Of a stretch of 64,000 nucleotides of DNA, positions 1 through 8,078 are shown one piece after another. The translations under genes and the position numbers were made by a program. The notes beneath the pieces were generated by a model, which worked only from the letters and a program-made list of their open reading frames with translations, was not told the origin of the DNA and searched no databases. Origin of the DNA: JABWAN01 sp041918175 (GTDB lineage: Bacteria; Zhuqueibacterota; Zhuqueibacteria; Zhuqueibacterales; Zhuqueibacteraceae); contig JAYRWE010000080.1 of NCBI GenBank assembly GCA_041918175.1, positions 62,001 to 126,000 of the forward strand, given 5' to 3'. Numbering within the stretch: the first letter of the stretch is position 1; every line of letters starts with the position of its first letter.

Positions 1-121
1 AAGAATGACAATCACGACAAATGAGTATAGTTTTTCTCCGCCTCGATTGCAAGCCCCAAGGTTAGAGGGTAATTATTCAAACAACGGCAATCTTTCTCAC
101 AAAGATTTTACACAGCGTCAC

Positions 122-151
122 TTGCACAGTTCGCCAGCGCTTTCTTATAAT
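122..151 (+). promoter_or_regulatory. Putative sigma-70 promoter of the phytase-like gene
   Basis: TTGCAC (122-127) and a perfect TATAAT (146-151) are separated by 18 bases. Transcription would begin near 158, inside the open frame that runs from base 5. This supports the ATG at 218 as the real start and makes the upstream in-frame codons untranslated leader. Confidence 0.6.
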
Positions 152-217
152 CCGCTTCCCGATGCTGAACAACTCGGGTTACAACACCATGCACGCACAA
201 CTTTCGGGAGTCAAACT

Positions 218-1312
218 ATGTGGACCAAACTAGGCGCAACATTGAGCGTGGCTGCATTCTTGGCCATGCTGCCCAATGCTTTTGTCGCCTCCAGCAATTC
301 GAAGTCCGTCAGAATTTTTCCCAAACTCGCCACCGATTCCGTTCGTGTGGATGCCGATGATCCGGCGATTTGGATTAATCCCACAAACCCTGCGCTCTCA
401 GTGATTATCGGCACAGACAAAGACTCTGCGCATGGCGGTTTGTATGTCTGGAATCTCAAAGGCGAGCAATTGCAATTTGTGCCGATAGAGCGCCCGAACA
501 ACGTCGATGTGCGCCATGGCATGAAGCTCGGCATGCGCACAATCGATATCGCAGTCACGCAGGAATGCCGCAAGCGCACGCTGCGCGTGTTTGAAATCAA
601 TGCGAGCGACGGCACGTTGCTTGACATCACGACTCCCGCAGGCATTGCCACGCCGGAGTTGGAGGCGCCGTATGGCCTGTGCCTCTATCGCCGCCCGGAG
701 GACGGCGCGATGTTCGTCATTGCCAGTAGTCGCGCCGGCGAATCTGCAAAGCATTTGTTTCAGTATCAATTGCTCGAAGACAAGAAGGGCAAAGTGCGCG
801 GCAAACACGTGCGCACATTCGGGCGTGAATCCATCGCGGACAAAGTTGAGGGACTTGTGACGGATGATGAACTCGGTTACGTTTATGCCGCGGATGAGGA
901 AGCCGCCGTGCGGAAATATCATGCGGATCCGGCGCGCAAGAACGACGAGCAACTCGCGGCATTCGCGTTGGAAGACGGCATTGCGGGGGATCGCGAAGGG
1001 TTGGCGATTTATCGCTGCGATGAAAAGACGGGCTACCTTCTCCTTTCCAGCCAAAAAGGAACGCGCTACTCTTCGCTCAAAGTTTACCGCCGCGAAGGTG
1101 AGCCGGACAATCCGCATGAGCATAAACTCGTCACGACGCTCGATACTGTTGGCTCGCATGAAACCGACGGCTTGGAAGTCACGCATCACGGCGTGCAGGA
1201 GCAGTTTCCGCACGGCCTTATTGTGAAGCACGACTCACCGGGCCGGCAGTTCAAAATTTATTCGTGGAAAGACTTCATGCTCGGCATGCCGCAAATTTGC
1301 GCCGCGCGCTGA
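218..1312 (+). CDS. Secreted beta-propeller phytase-like protein
   Basis: This 364-residue protein begins with a signal peptide (hydrophobic stretch about residues 5-23). It continues into the beta-propeller phytase fold, recognised from DDPAIWINP near the N terminus, the GTDKDSAHGGLYVWNL strand, and later VEGLVTDDELGYVYAADEE and EGLAIY. Family members use bound calcium to hydrolyse phytate outside the cytoplasm. Acidic residues typical of the calcium sites (DD, DE, DGLEV) are visible, but activity is inferred. The ATG at 218 is chosen because GGGAG lies 7 bases upstream and a good promoter at 122-151 falls inside the longer open frame. It stands alone in front of a LamG-type gene and could equally be a structural propeller without phytase activity. 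Confidence 0.8.
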   Translation: MWTKLGATLSVAAFLAMLPNAFVASSNSKSVRIFPKLATDSVRVDADDPAIWINPTNPALSVIIGTDKDSAHGGLYVWNLKGEQLQFVPIERPNNVDVRHGMKLGMRTIDIAVTQECRKRTLRVFEINASDGTLLDITTPAGIATPELEAPYGLCLYRRPEDGAMFVIASSRAGESAKHLFQYQLLEDKKGKVRGKHVRTFGRESIADKVEGLVTDDELGYVYAADEEAAVRKYHADPARKNDEQLAAFALEDGIAGDREGLAIYRCDEKTGYLLLSSQKGTRYSSLKVYRREGEPDNPHEHKLVTTLDTVGSHETDGLEVTHHGVQEQFPHGLIVKHDSPGRQFKIYSWKDFMLGMPQICAAR

Positions 1313-1333
1313 CCCGGCTTGCCGAAAAAGCGC

Positions 1334-1361
1334 TTGCATCTCAAAGGGTTTCTTTTATATT
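1334..1361 (+). promoter_or_regulatory. Putative sigma-70 promoter before the LamG gene
   Basis: TTGCAT (1334-1339) and TATATT (1356-1361) are spaced by 16 bases. A transcript starting near 1368 would favour the TTG start at 1463 over the TTG at 1319. Confidence 0.4.
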
Positions 1362-1462
1362 CGACCGGCTTGAAAAAACGCTCTTGCTGCTTTGCTCGTC
1401 TGCTCACGCTTCAAGCCGGTCGTTGTTTGCAATATTATGGTCTCAGTTGGAGTCGTGTTCCT

Positions 1463-2509
1463 TTGAGAAAACGGTTTACTTCTATCTTCGTGATTGGCCT
1501 CGCCCTTGTTTTTCCCGCCTCGATCAATACGCAGTGGCATACCAATGGTTTTTTAAATTTTCCCGGCGCCGTGCGCCTTGATACGCAACCGGCTGCCATA
1601 CAATTGTGGCCGGAGTATCTCGCTTTGCAAACCGACGATTACTTCACTTTTGATTTTGCCGCGCGTGCGGAAGATTGCGACTCGCCCGCGGGTTATACAT
1701 TTGAAACGCGGTTCTTTTTAAATGATGCCGAAGCGCCAGCCACATTGCTCGCATTGGGCGATGGTTCGTCGCTCGCTTTTCAATTGCGCAAAGAACACGG
1801 CAAAAATTGGGTGGCAGAATTTTGGGCGGACAACACACTCGTGCTCAAATTGGGCGCGACGCACAAACTTGCGGCAAATGCCTGGCTGGAAGTTGCAGCA
1901 GTGTATGAAGCGCCTGCAACGGAAGTGCAGCGCGCGCGTCTTTATTTCAACGGTGAATTGGTTGCGACCACTGAGGCTGCAACAACATGGCACTGGCCCA
2001 AACAAGCCACGCTCTATCTTGGCAATGTGCCGGGAGGAACCGCTTTCTCCGGCAAATTAGATGATGTGCGCGTCTCGAGCACAGCGCGGTATCATGGTTC
2101 AGCTTATCCGCTAGCGCAAACGCGTGCAAACGATGCCCACACACTCGCGCTCTGGAACTTTGAGCAACCCGTCGCCGCAAGGCAATTCCATGATGTAAGC
2201 AAGGAAGCAACCGGCGCGCGTCTCGCTGCGCTCGCGGCAAAGCGTGAAGCCGTAAACAAAATTACTTTGGAATGGCGCACGCTTATCGAGCGCAGCTTGG
2301 AGGGCTTCATCATTGAACGCCGCTCCGGCAGCGCGGACGGTGAGTTTGCGCGCTGCGGCTTTATGCCCGCGCTCGGCAATTCAACTGAGCCGCAGGAATA
2401 TCATTTTGTCGATACGCCGCCGACCTCCGGCGCATATTATTATCGCCTGCGCGCACTCGCGCAAAACGGCGATTCCGGTTTTTCCCGTGAGGTCGCGGCA
2501 ACAGAGTGA
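1463..2509 (+). CDS. Secreted LamG / concanavalin-A-like domain protein
   Basis: The protein (348 residues from this start) opens with a signal peptide, basic then hydrophobic (RKRFTSIFVIGLALVFPA). Residues about 25-220 have the LamG-like jelly-roll pattern: FETRFFLND, ARLYFNGELVATTEA, LYLGNVPGG, LDDVRVSSTARY and ALWNFEQP. The last 90 residues, ending YYYRLRALAQNGDSGFS, resemble a fibronectin-III-type or sorting-related beta domain. Such proteins bind carbohydrate or act as surface modules; no catalytic motif is seen. An upstream in-frame TTG at 1319 would add 48 residues and bury the signal peptide. I prefer the TTG at 1463, with GGAG about 10 bases upstream and the promoter at 1334-1361. 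The start is the weak point of this call. Confidence 0.65.
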   Translation: MRKRFTSIFVIGLALVFPASINTQWHTNGFLNFPGAVRLDTQPAAIQLWPEYLALQTDDYFTFDFAARAEDCDSPAGYTFETRFFLNDAEAPATLLALGDGSSLAFQLRKEHGKNWVAEFWADNTLVLKLGATHKLAANAWLEVAAVYEAPATEVQRARLYFNGELVATTEAATTWHWPKQATLYLGNVPGGTAFSGKLDDVRVSSTARYHGSAYPLAQTRANDAHTLALWNFEQPVAARQFHDVSKEATGARLAALAAKREAVNKITLEWRTLIERSLEGFIIERRSGSADGEFARCGFMPALGNSTEPQEYHFVDTPPTSGAYYYRLRALAQNGDSGFSREVAATE

Positions 2510-2603
2510 AGCTCTTCGCCTTTGGGAGATCGAGCAGCGCCACACCACCTCGCGCTGGACGGTCGTAACTTTTTTCTTCAGCATCAGCTTTAAGGAACTT
2601 GCA

Positions 2604-3629
2604 GTGCGCCCACTCTTTCTTCTCCTCGTAGGCTTGCTCGTCGTGGGCTGCGGCGACAAAGGCCAAAACCTCGTCCTCTATTCTCCGCATGGCAAAGAGT
2701 TGCTCGCCGATTTTGCCGCGCAGTTTGAAAAAGATCATCCCGGCGTAAAAGTGCAATGGCTCGATATGGGCGCGCAGGAAGCGTTGGATCGCGTGCGTGC
2801 GGAGCGCGCCAATCCGCAAGCGGATATTTGGTGGGGTGGGCCTTCGTGGTCGTTTATCAGTGCGACGCGCGAGAACTTGCTGCAGACGTATCATCCCACT
2901 TGGGCCGCCGCGGTTGATTCGAATTATTTCGATCCGAACGGCCATTGGTATGCAACGTGGATCACGCCCGAAGTGATCATGTATAATTCGCAATTGCTCA
3001 CGCGCGAAACCGCGCCGCAGGATTGGGATGAAGTCTTGGAAGAAAAATGGCGCGACAAAATCGCTTTGCGCGATCCGCTCGCTTCGGGCACGATGCGCGC
3101 CATCTTTTTTGCGCTCGTCTATCGGCAATATCAACAAACCGGTTCGACCACCGCGGGCTTTGATTGGCTGCGACAACTGGATGCCAACACGAAAACATAT
3201 GCAGCCAATCCCGCATTGCTTTACCTCGCGCTCACGCGCGGCGAAGCGCAATTCACGTTGTGGAATCATCCCGATGTGTTGTTGCAAAAGAATCAATACA
3301 ATCATCCATTCGAATACGTCGTTCCCAAGAGCGGCGTGCCGCTTGTGCCCGAAGGTATCGCGATCGTTGCCGGCGCTAAAAATCTCGCGCTTGCCAAAAC
3401 CTTTTATGAGTATGTCACCACGCCTGAAGCTTATCTTTATTCCGCAAAAAAATATTGGCGCATTCCCAGCCGCAGAGATTTAAACTTCGCTGAATTTTCT
3501 CCAGAGACCGATCCCAATAATTTTCCGCCGCTGCCGATGAGCCGCCAACTGCTCGTGGATAGTTCCGAAACGTGGATGAAGTATTGGGACGCGCATATTC
3601 GCAATCAGGGCAAGGCGGCAGGCAAATAG
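2604..3629 (+). CDS. ABC transporter solute-binding lipoprotein (family 1, Fe3+/phosphonate/polyamine type)
   Basis: This is a 341-residue periplasmic binding protein. The GTG start at 2604 has AAGGA 7 bases upstream and gives a lipoprotein signal with lipobox LVVGC, so the mature protein should be anchored by its cysteine. The body matches family-1 solute-binding proteins of the iron/phosphonate/spermidine kind: LVLYSPHGKELLADFAAQFE, then PQADIWWGGPS, then WDEVLEEKWRDKIALRDP, and the C-terminal AKTFYEYVTTPEAY. The ATPase and permease follow in the same direction, so the three form one importer. A longer open frame reaching back to 2313 overlaps the LamG gene and lacks a signal peptide, so it is rejected. 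The substrate cannot be fixed from the sequence; ferric iron is the commonest in this group. Confidence 0.85.
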   Translation: MRPLFLLLVGLLVVGCGDKGQNLVLYSPHGKELLADFAAQFEKDHPGVKVQWLDMGAQEALDRVRAERANPQADIWWGGPSWSFISATRENLLQTYHPTWAAAVDSNYFDPNGHWYATWITPEVIMYNSQLLTRETAPQDWDEVLEEKWRDKIALRDPLASGTMRAIFFALVYRQYQQTGSTTAGFDWLRQLDANTKTYAANPALLYLALTRGEAQFTLWNHPDVLLQKNQYNHPFEYVVPKSGVPLVPEGIAIVAGAKNLALAKTFYEYVTTPEAYLYSAKKYWRIPSRRDLNFAEFSPETDPNNFPPLPMSRQLLVDSSETWMKYWDAHIRNQGKAAGK

Positions 3630-3752
3630 GGTTGTGAGCGCGTTTGTAATTTTGCTGAGAAAATTTTTCGCCTAGCACACGGATCAACAACACACGCTGT
3701 AAAGCAAGGCTTTTTCCGTGTGCGGCTCAAAGCCTTATAAGTTTTGACTTCC

Positions 3753-3859
3753 AAATTCGGTAATGAGTTTCTGCTCCGCCACGGCTTGGCCGTGGCATGC
3801 CCCTCAATCGCAATCAAGTGCAAACCACGACCAAGCCGTGGTTGAGCATTACCGAATTT
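3753..3859. repeat. 107-bp palindromic element (MITE-like) between binding protein and ATPase genes
   Basis: The outer arms AAATTCGGTAATG (3753-3765) and CATTACCGAATTT (3847-3859) are exact inverted repeats. Inside lies a second inverted pair built on CCACGGCTTGGCCGTGG and its complement. The inner palindrome recurs at 42193-42257 and in part at 26099-26121. The outer arm and its flank recur at 38013-38041. It carries no open frame and sits inside the transporter operon. Confidence 0.7.
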
Positions 3860-3919
3860 GATCGGCAAATTTCATTAGAAGTTTCTTCCACCTTTGATTT
3901 TCCTATCCGCATAATCCCC

Positions 3920-5104
3920 ATGGCGCGTGTTCGCTTAGAAAACATTCAAAAAAAATTCGGCAAGATGATCGCGGTGCATGATCTCGCGCTCGACATTGCC
4001 GAAGGCGAATTTTTCAGCCTGCTCGGTCCCAGCGGCTGCGGCAAAACCACCACGCTGCGCATGATCGCCGGTTTCGAAACGCCGGAGCAAGGCCGCATCT
4101 ATTTCGACGAAACCGACGTCACCGCGAGCCAGCCGAGCCGGCGCAACACCGGCATGGTGTTTCAAAACTATGCGCTCTTTCCGCATCTCACCGTTTTCGA
4201 AAACGTTGCATTCGGCCTGCGTGCGCGTAAAATGCCGCTTGCTGAAATCAAAACGCAAGTGCATGAAGCATTGCAACTCGTCGAGATGTCGAGTTATGCC
4301 GAGCGCCCGGTGACGCAGCTTTCGGGCGGACAACAACAACGCGTTGCGCTCGCGCGCGCGTTGGCAATCAAGCCCGCGATTTTGTTGCTCGATGAGCCGC
4401 TCTCCAATCTCGATGCGCAATTGCGTCGCTCCACGCGCGCGGAGTTGAAGCGATTGCAGCGCCAACTCGGCATCACCACGATTTACGTGACGCACGATCA
4501 AGAAGAGGCGCTGGCGCTTTCGGATCGCATCGCCGTGCTCAATGCCGGCACGTTGCAGCAAATCGGCTCGCCGCTGGAAATTTATACTGCTTCGAAAAAT
4601 TTTTTCGTGATGAACTTCATCGGCGCGAGCAACGCATTGCCGGGCAAAGTGCTCGCGCGTGAAAACGAAGCGATGATAATCGCAATTGCCAATGAGCGCG
4701 CCCGAATCCCCACCTCGCTGGCAAAGCGCTTTGCCGAAGGCGCGAACGTGCAGATCGCCTTTCGCCCCGAATATGCGCGCGTGATGAGAGCACAAAATCG
4801 TGCGACAGCAACACCCCCCTTAATCCCCCATCAAGGAGGGAATGTCCAGATCATGCAAGCAGCAGATTCCCCCCTTGAGGGGGGTGTCACCGATACGATC
4901 ACACTCTCCGGCTCGTGGCGCACCGCGGAATTTTCCGGCACGCATTGGCTGCTGCACTTCACCGTTGCCGATTGCAAATGCTCCGCGCGTATGTCGCTGG
5001 AGCAAACCGCGCAACATCTCGGCGCGGATTTCAACGCGATGCCGCCCGGCGCGCCGATCCAAGTTGAAATCGCGGCGCATGCCATTGCCGTGTTTGAAAG
5101 TTGA
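3920..5104 (+). CDS. ABC transporter ATP-binding protein with repeat-derived insertion
   Basis: This 394-residue ATPase belongs to the CysA/PotA/FbpC group that energises binding-protein importers. Walker A GPSGCGKT is at residues 36-43, the Q-loop at FQNY, the signature LSGGQ at 134-138, Walker B ILLLDEP ends near 160, and the H-loop is YVTHDQ. The C-terminal third is the TOBE-type regulatory region. Residues about 298-323 are encoded by an inverted pair of the dispersed G/C-run palindromic repeat (4811-4888), translated in frame (PPLIPHQGG, SPLEGGV). The ATG at 3920 is chosen because it begins MARVRLENIQKKFG, the usual N terminus. Codons back to 3797 come from the upstream repeat. The permease gene follows within 10 bases. 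Confidence 0.9.
   Translation: MARVRLENIQKKFGKMIAVHDLALDIAEGEFFSLLGPSGCGKTTTLRMIAGFETPEQGRIYFDETDVTASQPSRRNTGMVFQNYALFPHLTVFENVAFGLRARKMPLAEIKTQVHEALQLVEMSSYAERPVTQLSGGQQQRVALARALAIKPAILLLDEPLSNLDAQLRRSTRAELKRLQRQLGITTIYVTHDQEEALALSDRIAVLNAGTLQQIGSPLEIYTASKNFFVMNFIGASNALPGKVLARENEAMIIAIANERARIPTSLAKRFAEGANVQIAFRPEYARVMRAQNRATATPPLIPHQGGNVQIMQAADSPLEGGVTDTITLSGSWRTAEFSGTHWLLHFTVADCKCSARMSLEQTAQHLGADFNAMPPGAPIQVEIAAHAIAVFES
4811..4888. repeat. Inverted pair of the G/C-run palindromic repeat inside a coding region
   Basis: Two copies face each other, ACACCCCCCTTAATCCCCC (from 4811) and TTCCCCCCTTGAGGGGGG (from 4867), with about 25 bases between. The same repeat occurs intergenically at 6954, 7081, 30171, 30241, 41704, 41790 and 42349. 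Here the reading frame stays open through it. Confidence 0.8.
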
Positions 5105-5112
5105 GTTGGCCC

Positions 5113-6825
5113 ATGAAAGCACGCGATCAATTCCAGCGTTATTGGGCTTCATGGCTTGCGCTCGCCGCGCTGTTCGTGCTGCTCGCGCTGATCATCTATC
5201 TTCCTCTTTTAGAACTTCTGCAAGAAAGCCTTCTGCTGAACGGCGAATGGTCGCTCGCCAATTTCAAACGCTTCTTCGATTTCGATAATCCCACGTACTT
5301 GCGCGCGCTCTGGGGCAGCGTTGCGATCTCACTGCTCACGGTGCTCGGCAGCGCGTTGGTCGGCGTGCCGCTCGCGATTTTCTTCTCGCGCTTTCAATTT
5401 CCCGGACGCAAACTGTTCGGCGTGCTCATGACCTTGCCGCTATTGTTGCCGCCGTTGGTCGGCGTGATTGCGTTTTATTTTCTCATGAGCGAGACCGGCA
5501 TTATTCCGCGGCTGCTGCAAAAGGCGTTGCGTTTGGAAACCGCGCCGCTCGTCATGCGCGATATGCCCGCGATTCTGCTCGTACACGTTTATAGTTTCTA
5601 TGTTTTCTTTTATCTCTTCAGCCGCAACGCGCTCGCGGGTTTGGATCGCTCGCTCGAAGAAGCAGCGAGCGGTTTGGGCGCGAGTCGTTTCATGCTCTGG
5701 CGGCGTGTGATCATGCCGCAGTTGCAGCCGGCATTGCTCGGCGCGAGTATGCTCGTGTTCATGAACTCCATGGCGAGTTTCACTGCGCCCTACCTGTTTG
5801 GCGGCAACAGTACGTGGCGTTTTCTTTCGTTGGAAATTTATAAAGCCAAGCTCAACGGTGACCTCGCATTGTCGATCACACAGGCGGTGATTCTCGCCGG
5901 CATTTCGCTGCTCTTTTTATTTTTGATGCGCTGGTATGGCCGCGATCATCCCGAGGGACGCGGGAGCAAAGGCGTGGCAATGCCGCCGCGACACGTGACC
6001 AAGCCGTGGCAAAAATTTTTGCTCGCGCTCGGCGGCGGCTTGGCGATTTTCTTTTTAATGTTGCCGCAACTCACGCTCGTGCTCATTGCGTTTGTCAAAA
6101 ACGATACGTGGACGTCGCAAATTCTTCCTGATACGTTCACGCTCGCCAATTTTGCGAATCTATTTACGACGCGTGATATGTCGGAGCCGTGGCTGAATAG
6201 TTTGTGGATGGCTGGAGTGGCGACCGCGGCGGGCGTTTTCGTGGCTGTGGCCGCGGCTTTTATGAGCACGCGCTCCCGCCGCGCGCGCGCGCTCAATCAT
6301 GTGATCGACGCGAGCGTGATGTTGCCGTGGGCCGTGCCCGGAACCGTGATTGCGATTGCATTGATCATTGTGTTTGATCAACCGTTTTGGTTCACGGGCG
6401 GAAATATTCTCATCGGCAGCGCGGCGATTTTGCCGCTCGCTTATTTTATCCGCCATTTGCCGATTCAGTTTCGCGCGGTGGTGGCTTCGTTGGTGCAACT
6501 CGATCCGGCGTTGGATGAGGCAGCGCAGAATCTCGGCGCGCAGTGGGCGATGCGCTTTCGTCGCATCACTTTGCCTTTGATTCTGCCCGGTATTGTGACC
6601 GGTAGTATGATGGCTTTCGTCATTGCGCTCGGCGAGTTTGTCTCTTCGATTTTGCTTTATACGTATTCGAACCGACCGCTGTCGATTGCGATTTTTTCCG
6701 AGCTGCGCTTGTTCAATCTCGGCAGTGCGGCGGCGTACTCGGTGCTGTTGACGGTGCTCATTGGGCTGGTGATGTGGCTCGGGCAAAAGTGGAGCGGCAC
6801 GCGCAACGAGAATTTGCCGGGGTGA
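5113..6825 (+). CDS. ABC transporter permease, two fused permease units (FbpB-like)
   Basis: This roughly 570-residue inner-membrane protein contains two consecutive binding-protein-dependent permease halves, each with about six membrane segments. The EAA-type cytoplasmic loop that docks the ATPase appears twice: LEEAASGLGASRFMLWRRV in the first half and LDEAAQNLGAQWAMRFRRI in the second. Fused permeases of this layout are typical of ferric-iron and some phosphonate/thiamine importers. It begins 8 bases after the ATPase gene, so translation is probably coupled. An in-frame TTG at 5101 overlapping the ATPase stop is an alternative start. With the lipoprotein and ATPase it makes a complete importer; the substrate is unknown. 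Confidence 0.88.
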   Translation: MKARDQFQRYWASWLALAALFVLLALIIYLPLLELLQESLLLNGEWSLANFKRFFDFDNPTYLRALWGSVAISLLTVLGSALVGVPLAIFFSRFQFPGRKLFGVLMTLPLLLPPLVGVIAFYFLMSETGIIPRLLQKALRLETAPLVMRDMPAILLVHVYSFYVFFYLFSRNALAGLDRSLEEAASGLGASRFMLWRRVIMPQLQPALLGASMLVFMNSMASFTAPYLFGGNSTWRFLSLEIYKAKLNGDLALSITQAVILAGISLLFLFLMRWYGRDHPEGRGSKGVAMPPRHVTKPWQKFLLALGGGLAIFFLMLPQLTLVLIAFVKNDTWTSQILPDTFTLANFANLFTTRDMSEPWLNSLWMAGVATAAGVFVAVAAAFMSTRSRRARALNHVIDASVMLPWAVPGTVIAIALIIVFDQPFWFTGGNILIGSAAILPLAYFIRHLPIQFRAVVASLVQLDPALDEAAQNLGAQWAMRFRRITLPLILPGIVTGSMMAFVIALGEFVSSILLYTYSNRPLSIAIFSELRLFNLGSAAAYSVLLTVLIGLVMWLGQKWSGTRNENLPG

Positions 6826-6870
6826 GGCGTTTGGCTCTTTCGCTTTGTCTCGCTGTCATTCCTTGCTTAG

Positions 6871-6937
6871 AATTTGGAAACGGAGTTTCTCATGCACGTG
6901 TGTTCCCAAACGGAGTTTGGGAACAAGAGGGCGAAAG
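6871..6937 (+). repeat. Dispersed repeat with GGAAACGGAGTTTC and palindromic arms, copy 1
   Basis: The stretch combines GGAAACGGAGTTTCTCATG with TTCCCAAACGGAGTTTGGGA, whose arms TTCCCAAAC and GTTTGGGAA are inverted repeats. A near-identical copy is at 7147 and a diverged copy at 18183. Short frames crossing it (SVWEQ, SQTEFGN) are repeat translations, not genes. Confidence 0.75.
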
Positions 6938-6953
6938 GTCCGAGCACGATCTA

Positions 6954-7112
6954 ATTCCCCCCTTGTGGGGGGTTTGGGGGGTGTTCTCTAGCAAAAGTGA
7001 ACGCCTCAATATTCATAAATGCGCCATTGCAGAGTAATCAAATTGCAAATCTGTGTTGTGCTGGTTGCCAATGACGCGATGACACCCCCCGAACCCCCCT
7101 CAAGGGGGGACT
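6954..7112. repeat. Inverted pair of the G/C-run palindromic repeat
   Basis: A forward copy (6954-6985, CCCCCCTTGTGGGGGG then GGGGGGTGTT) and a reverse copy (7081-7112, ACACCCCCCGAACCCCCC) face each other. The 95 bases between them show no coding potential. Together with the flanking repeats they fill the 600-base gap between the permease and the PaiB-like gene. Confidence 0.75.
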
Positions 7113-7146
7113 TTTCAAATGCGCTCTTCGAGATCCCATTGTTTAA

Positions 7147-7248
7147 AATTTGGAAACGGAGTTTCTCATGCACGTGTGTTCCCAAACGGAGTTTGGGAAC
7201 AAGAGGGCGAAAGAGGGCGAACGCAGTTTGGGAACAAGACAAAGAGGG
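7147..7248 (+). repeat. Dispersed repeat with GGAAACGGAGTTTC, copy 2 plus a partial third unit
   Basis: It is nearly identical to 6871-6937 over its first 65 bases. It is followed by a truncated unit that again ends GTTTGGGAACAAGA at about 7227-7240. Confidence 0.75.
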
Positions 7249-7285
7249 CAAGGTGATGACCGCCGGTTGTTTGAAAATATATTTC

Positions 7286-7379
7286 AGGTGGCGGAATGCC
7301 ATCGCTTTGAAGTCAGCTCGCTTGCAAAGGCCACCTCGGTAAACAAGCGGAGAGGACACGCAAGAACGCGCAGCGACAA
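7286..7379 (+). ncRNA. Structured ~94-nt repeated leader element, copy 1
   Basis: This sequence has a nearly identical copy on the minus strand at 16890-16983 and a diverged copy at 32422-32517. Three nested pairings can be drawn: TCGCT with AGCGA (outer), GTC with GAC, and CTCGCTTG with CAAGCGGAG (one bulge). A short TGGC/GCCA hairpin precedes them. The element ends 44 bases before the PaiB-like start codon and lies in the same direction. I do not recognise it as a known riboswitch. It may be a cis-regulatory RNA or a structured mobile repeat. Confidence 0.45.
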
Positions 7380-7423
7380 GCCATAAAAGAAAACTTCTGT
7401 GTCGTGCATGATGAGGATATGCG

Positions 7424-8062
7424 ATGTATCTTCCCACTTTGAATCGCGTGACGGATGAAAAGACGATTGCGGATTTTATTCGCAGCAACAGTTTCGGCAT
7501 TTTGATTAGCAGCGAGGCGGGCGTGCCGTTCGCGACGCATTTGCCGTTGGAGTTTGTGGCGCATGAAGGCGGGGCGAAATTTCTTTATGGGCACGTGGCG
7601 CGCGCGAATCGGCATTGGCGTTTGTTGGAAACAGATATTGAAACGTTGGCGATTTTTTCCGGGCCGCATGCGTATGTTTCGGCGCAATGGTATGATCATG
7701 TGAATGTGCCGACGTGGAATTATATGACGGCGCATGTTTATGGCAAGGCGCGCATCATTGCAGACGAAGCGGAAACGCGCGCGGTGCTGAAACGTTTGGT
7801 GGATACGAATGAAGCGGCGACGAATCCGAGTGCGCCATATCGCATGGAGGCTTTGCCGGACGAGTACGTGGCGCGCGAGATGAAAGCGTTGGTGGCGTTT
7901 GAGATTGCGGTGACGCGCATCGAGGCGAAGTTTAAACTCAGCCAAAATCGCGATGAGAAAAATTTTCGCGCGGTGATCGCGAAGTTGCGCGCGAGCGGCG
8001 AGCATGAGGCGCAAGCAGTGGCGGAAGAAATGGCGCGCATGCAGAGCGATCTCTACAAATAG
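7424..8062 (+). CDS. PaiB-like FMN-binding family protein
   Basis: The 212-residue protein is full length for the PaiB / FMN-binding split-barrel family. Diagnostic stretches are the N-terminal MYLPTLNRV, then FATHLPLEF, LYGHVARANRHWR, and the conserved PTWNYMTAHVYGKA. PaiB in Bacillus represses sporulation and protease genes. Many homologues are probably flavin- or haem-binding enzymes, so a regulator name would be unsafe here. GAGGAT lies about 6 bases upstream of the ATG. The gene is preceded by the structured leader element at 7286-7379. It is followed after 16 bases by a PhzF-like gene, probably in one transcript. Confidence 0.8.
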   Translation: MYLPTLNRVTDEKTIADFIRSNSFGILISSEAGVPFATHLPLEFVAHEGGAKFLYGHVARANRHWRLLETDIETLAIFSGPHAYVSAQWYDHVNVPTWNYMTAHVYGKARIIADEAETRAVLKRLVDTNEAATNPSAPYRMEALPDEYVAREMKALVAFEIAVTRIEAKFKLSQNRDEKNFRAVIAKLRASGEHEAQAVAEEMARMQSDLYK

Positions 8063-8078
8063 CGCAGAAAGGATATTC

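Noticed and set aside
5..217. N-terminal 71-codon extension of the phytase-like protein
   Set aside because: A good promoter lies inside it and the ATG at 218 has a ribosome site and a signal peptide directly after it.
7286..7379. Identification of the structured element as a c-di-GMP, cobalamin or SAM riboswitch
   Set aside because: None of the conserved core sequences of those classes is present in any of the three copies.
6774..7386. Short plus-strand frames in the repeat region
   Set aside because: They translate dispersed repeats (VWEQEGERS, PLWGVWG) and carry no conserved domain.
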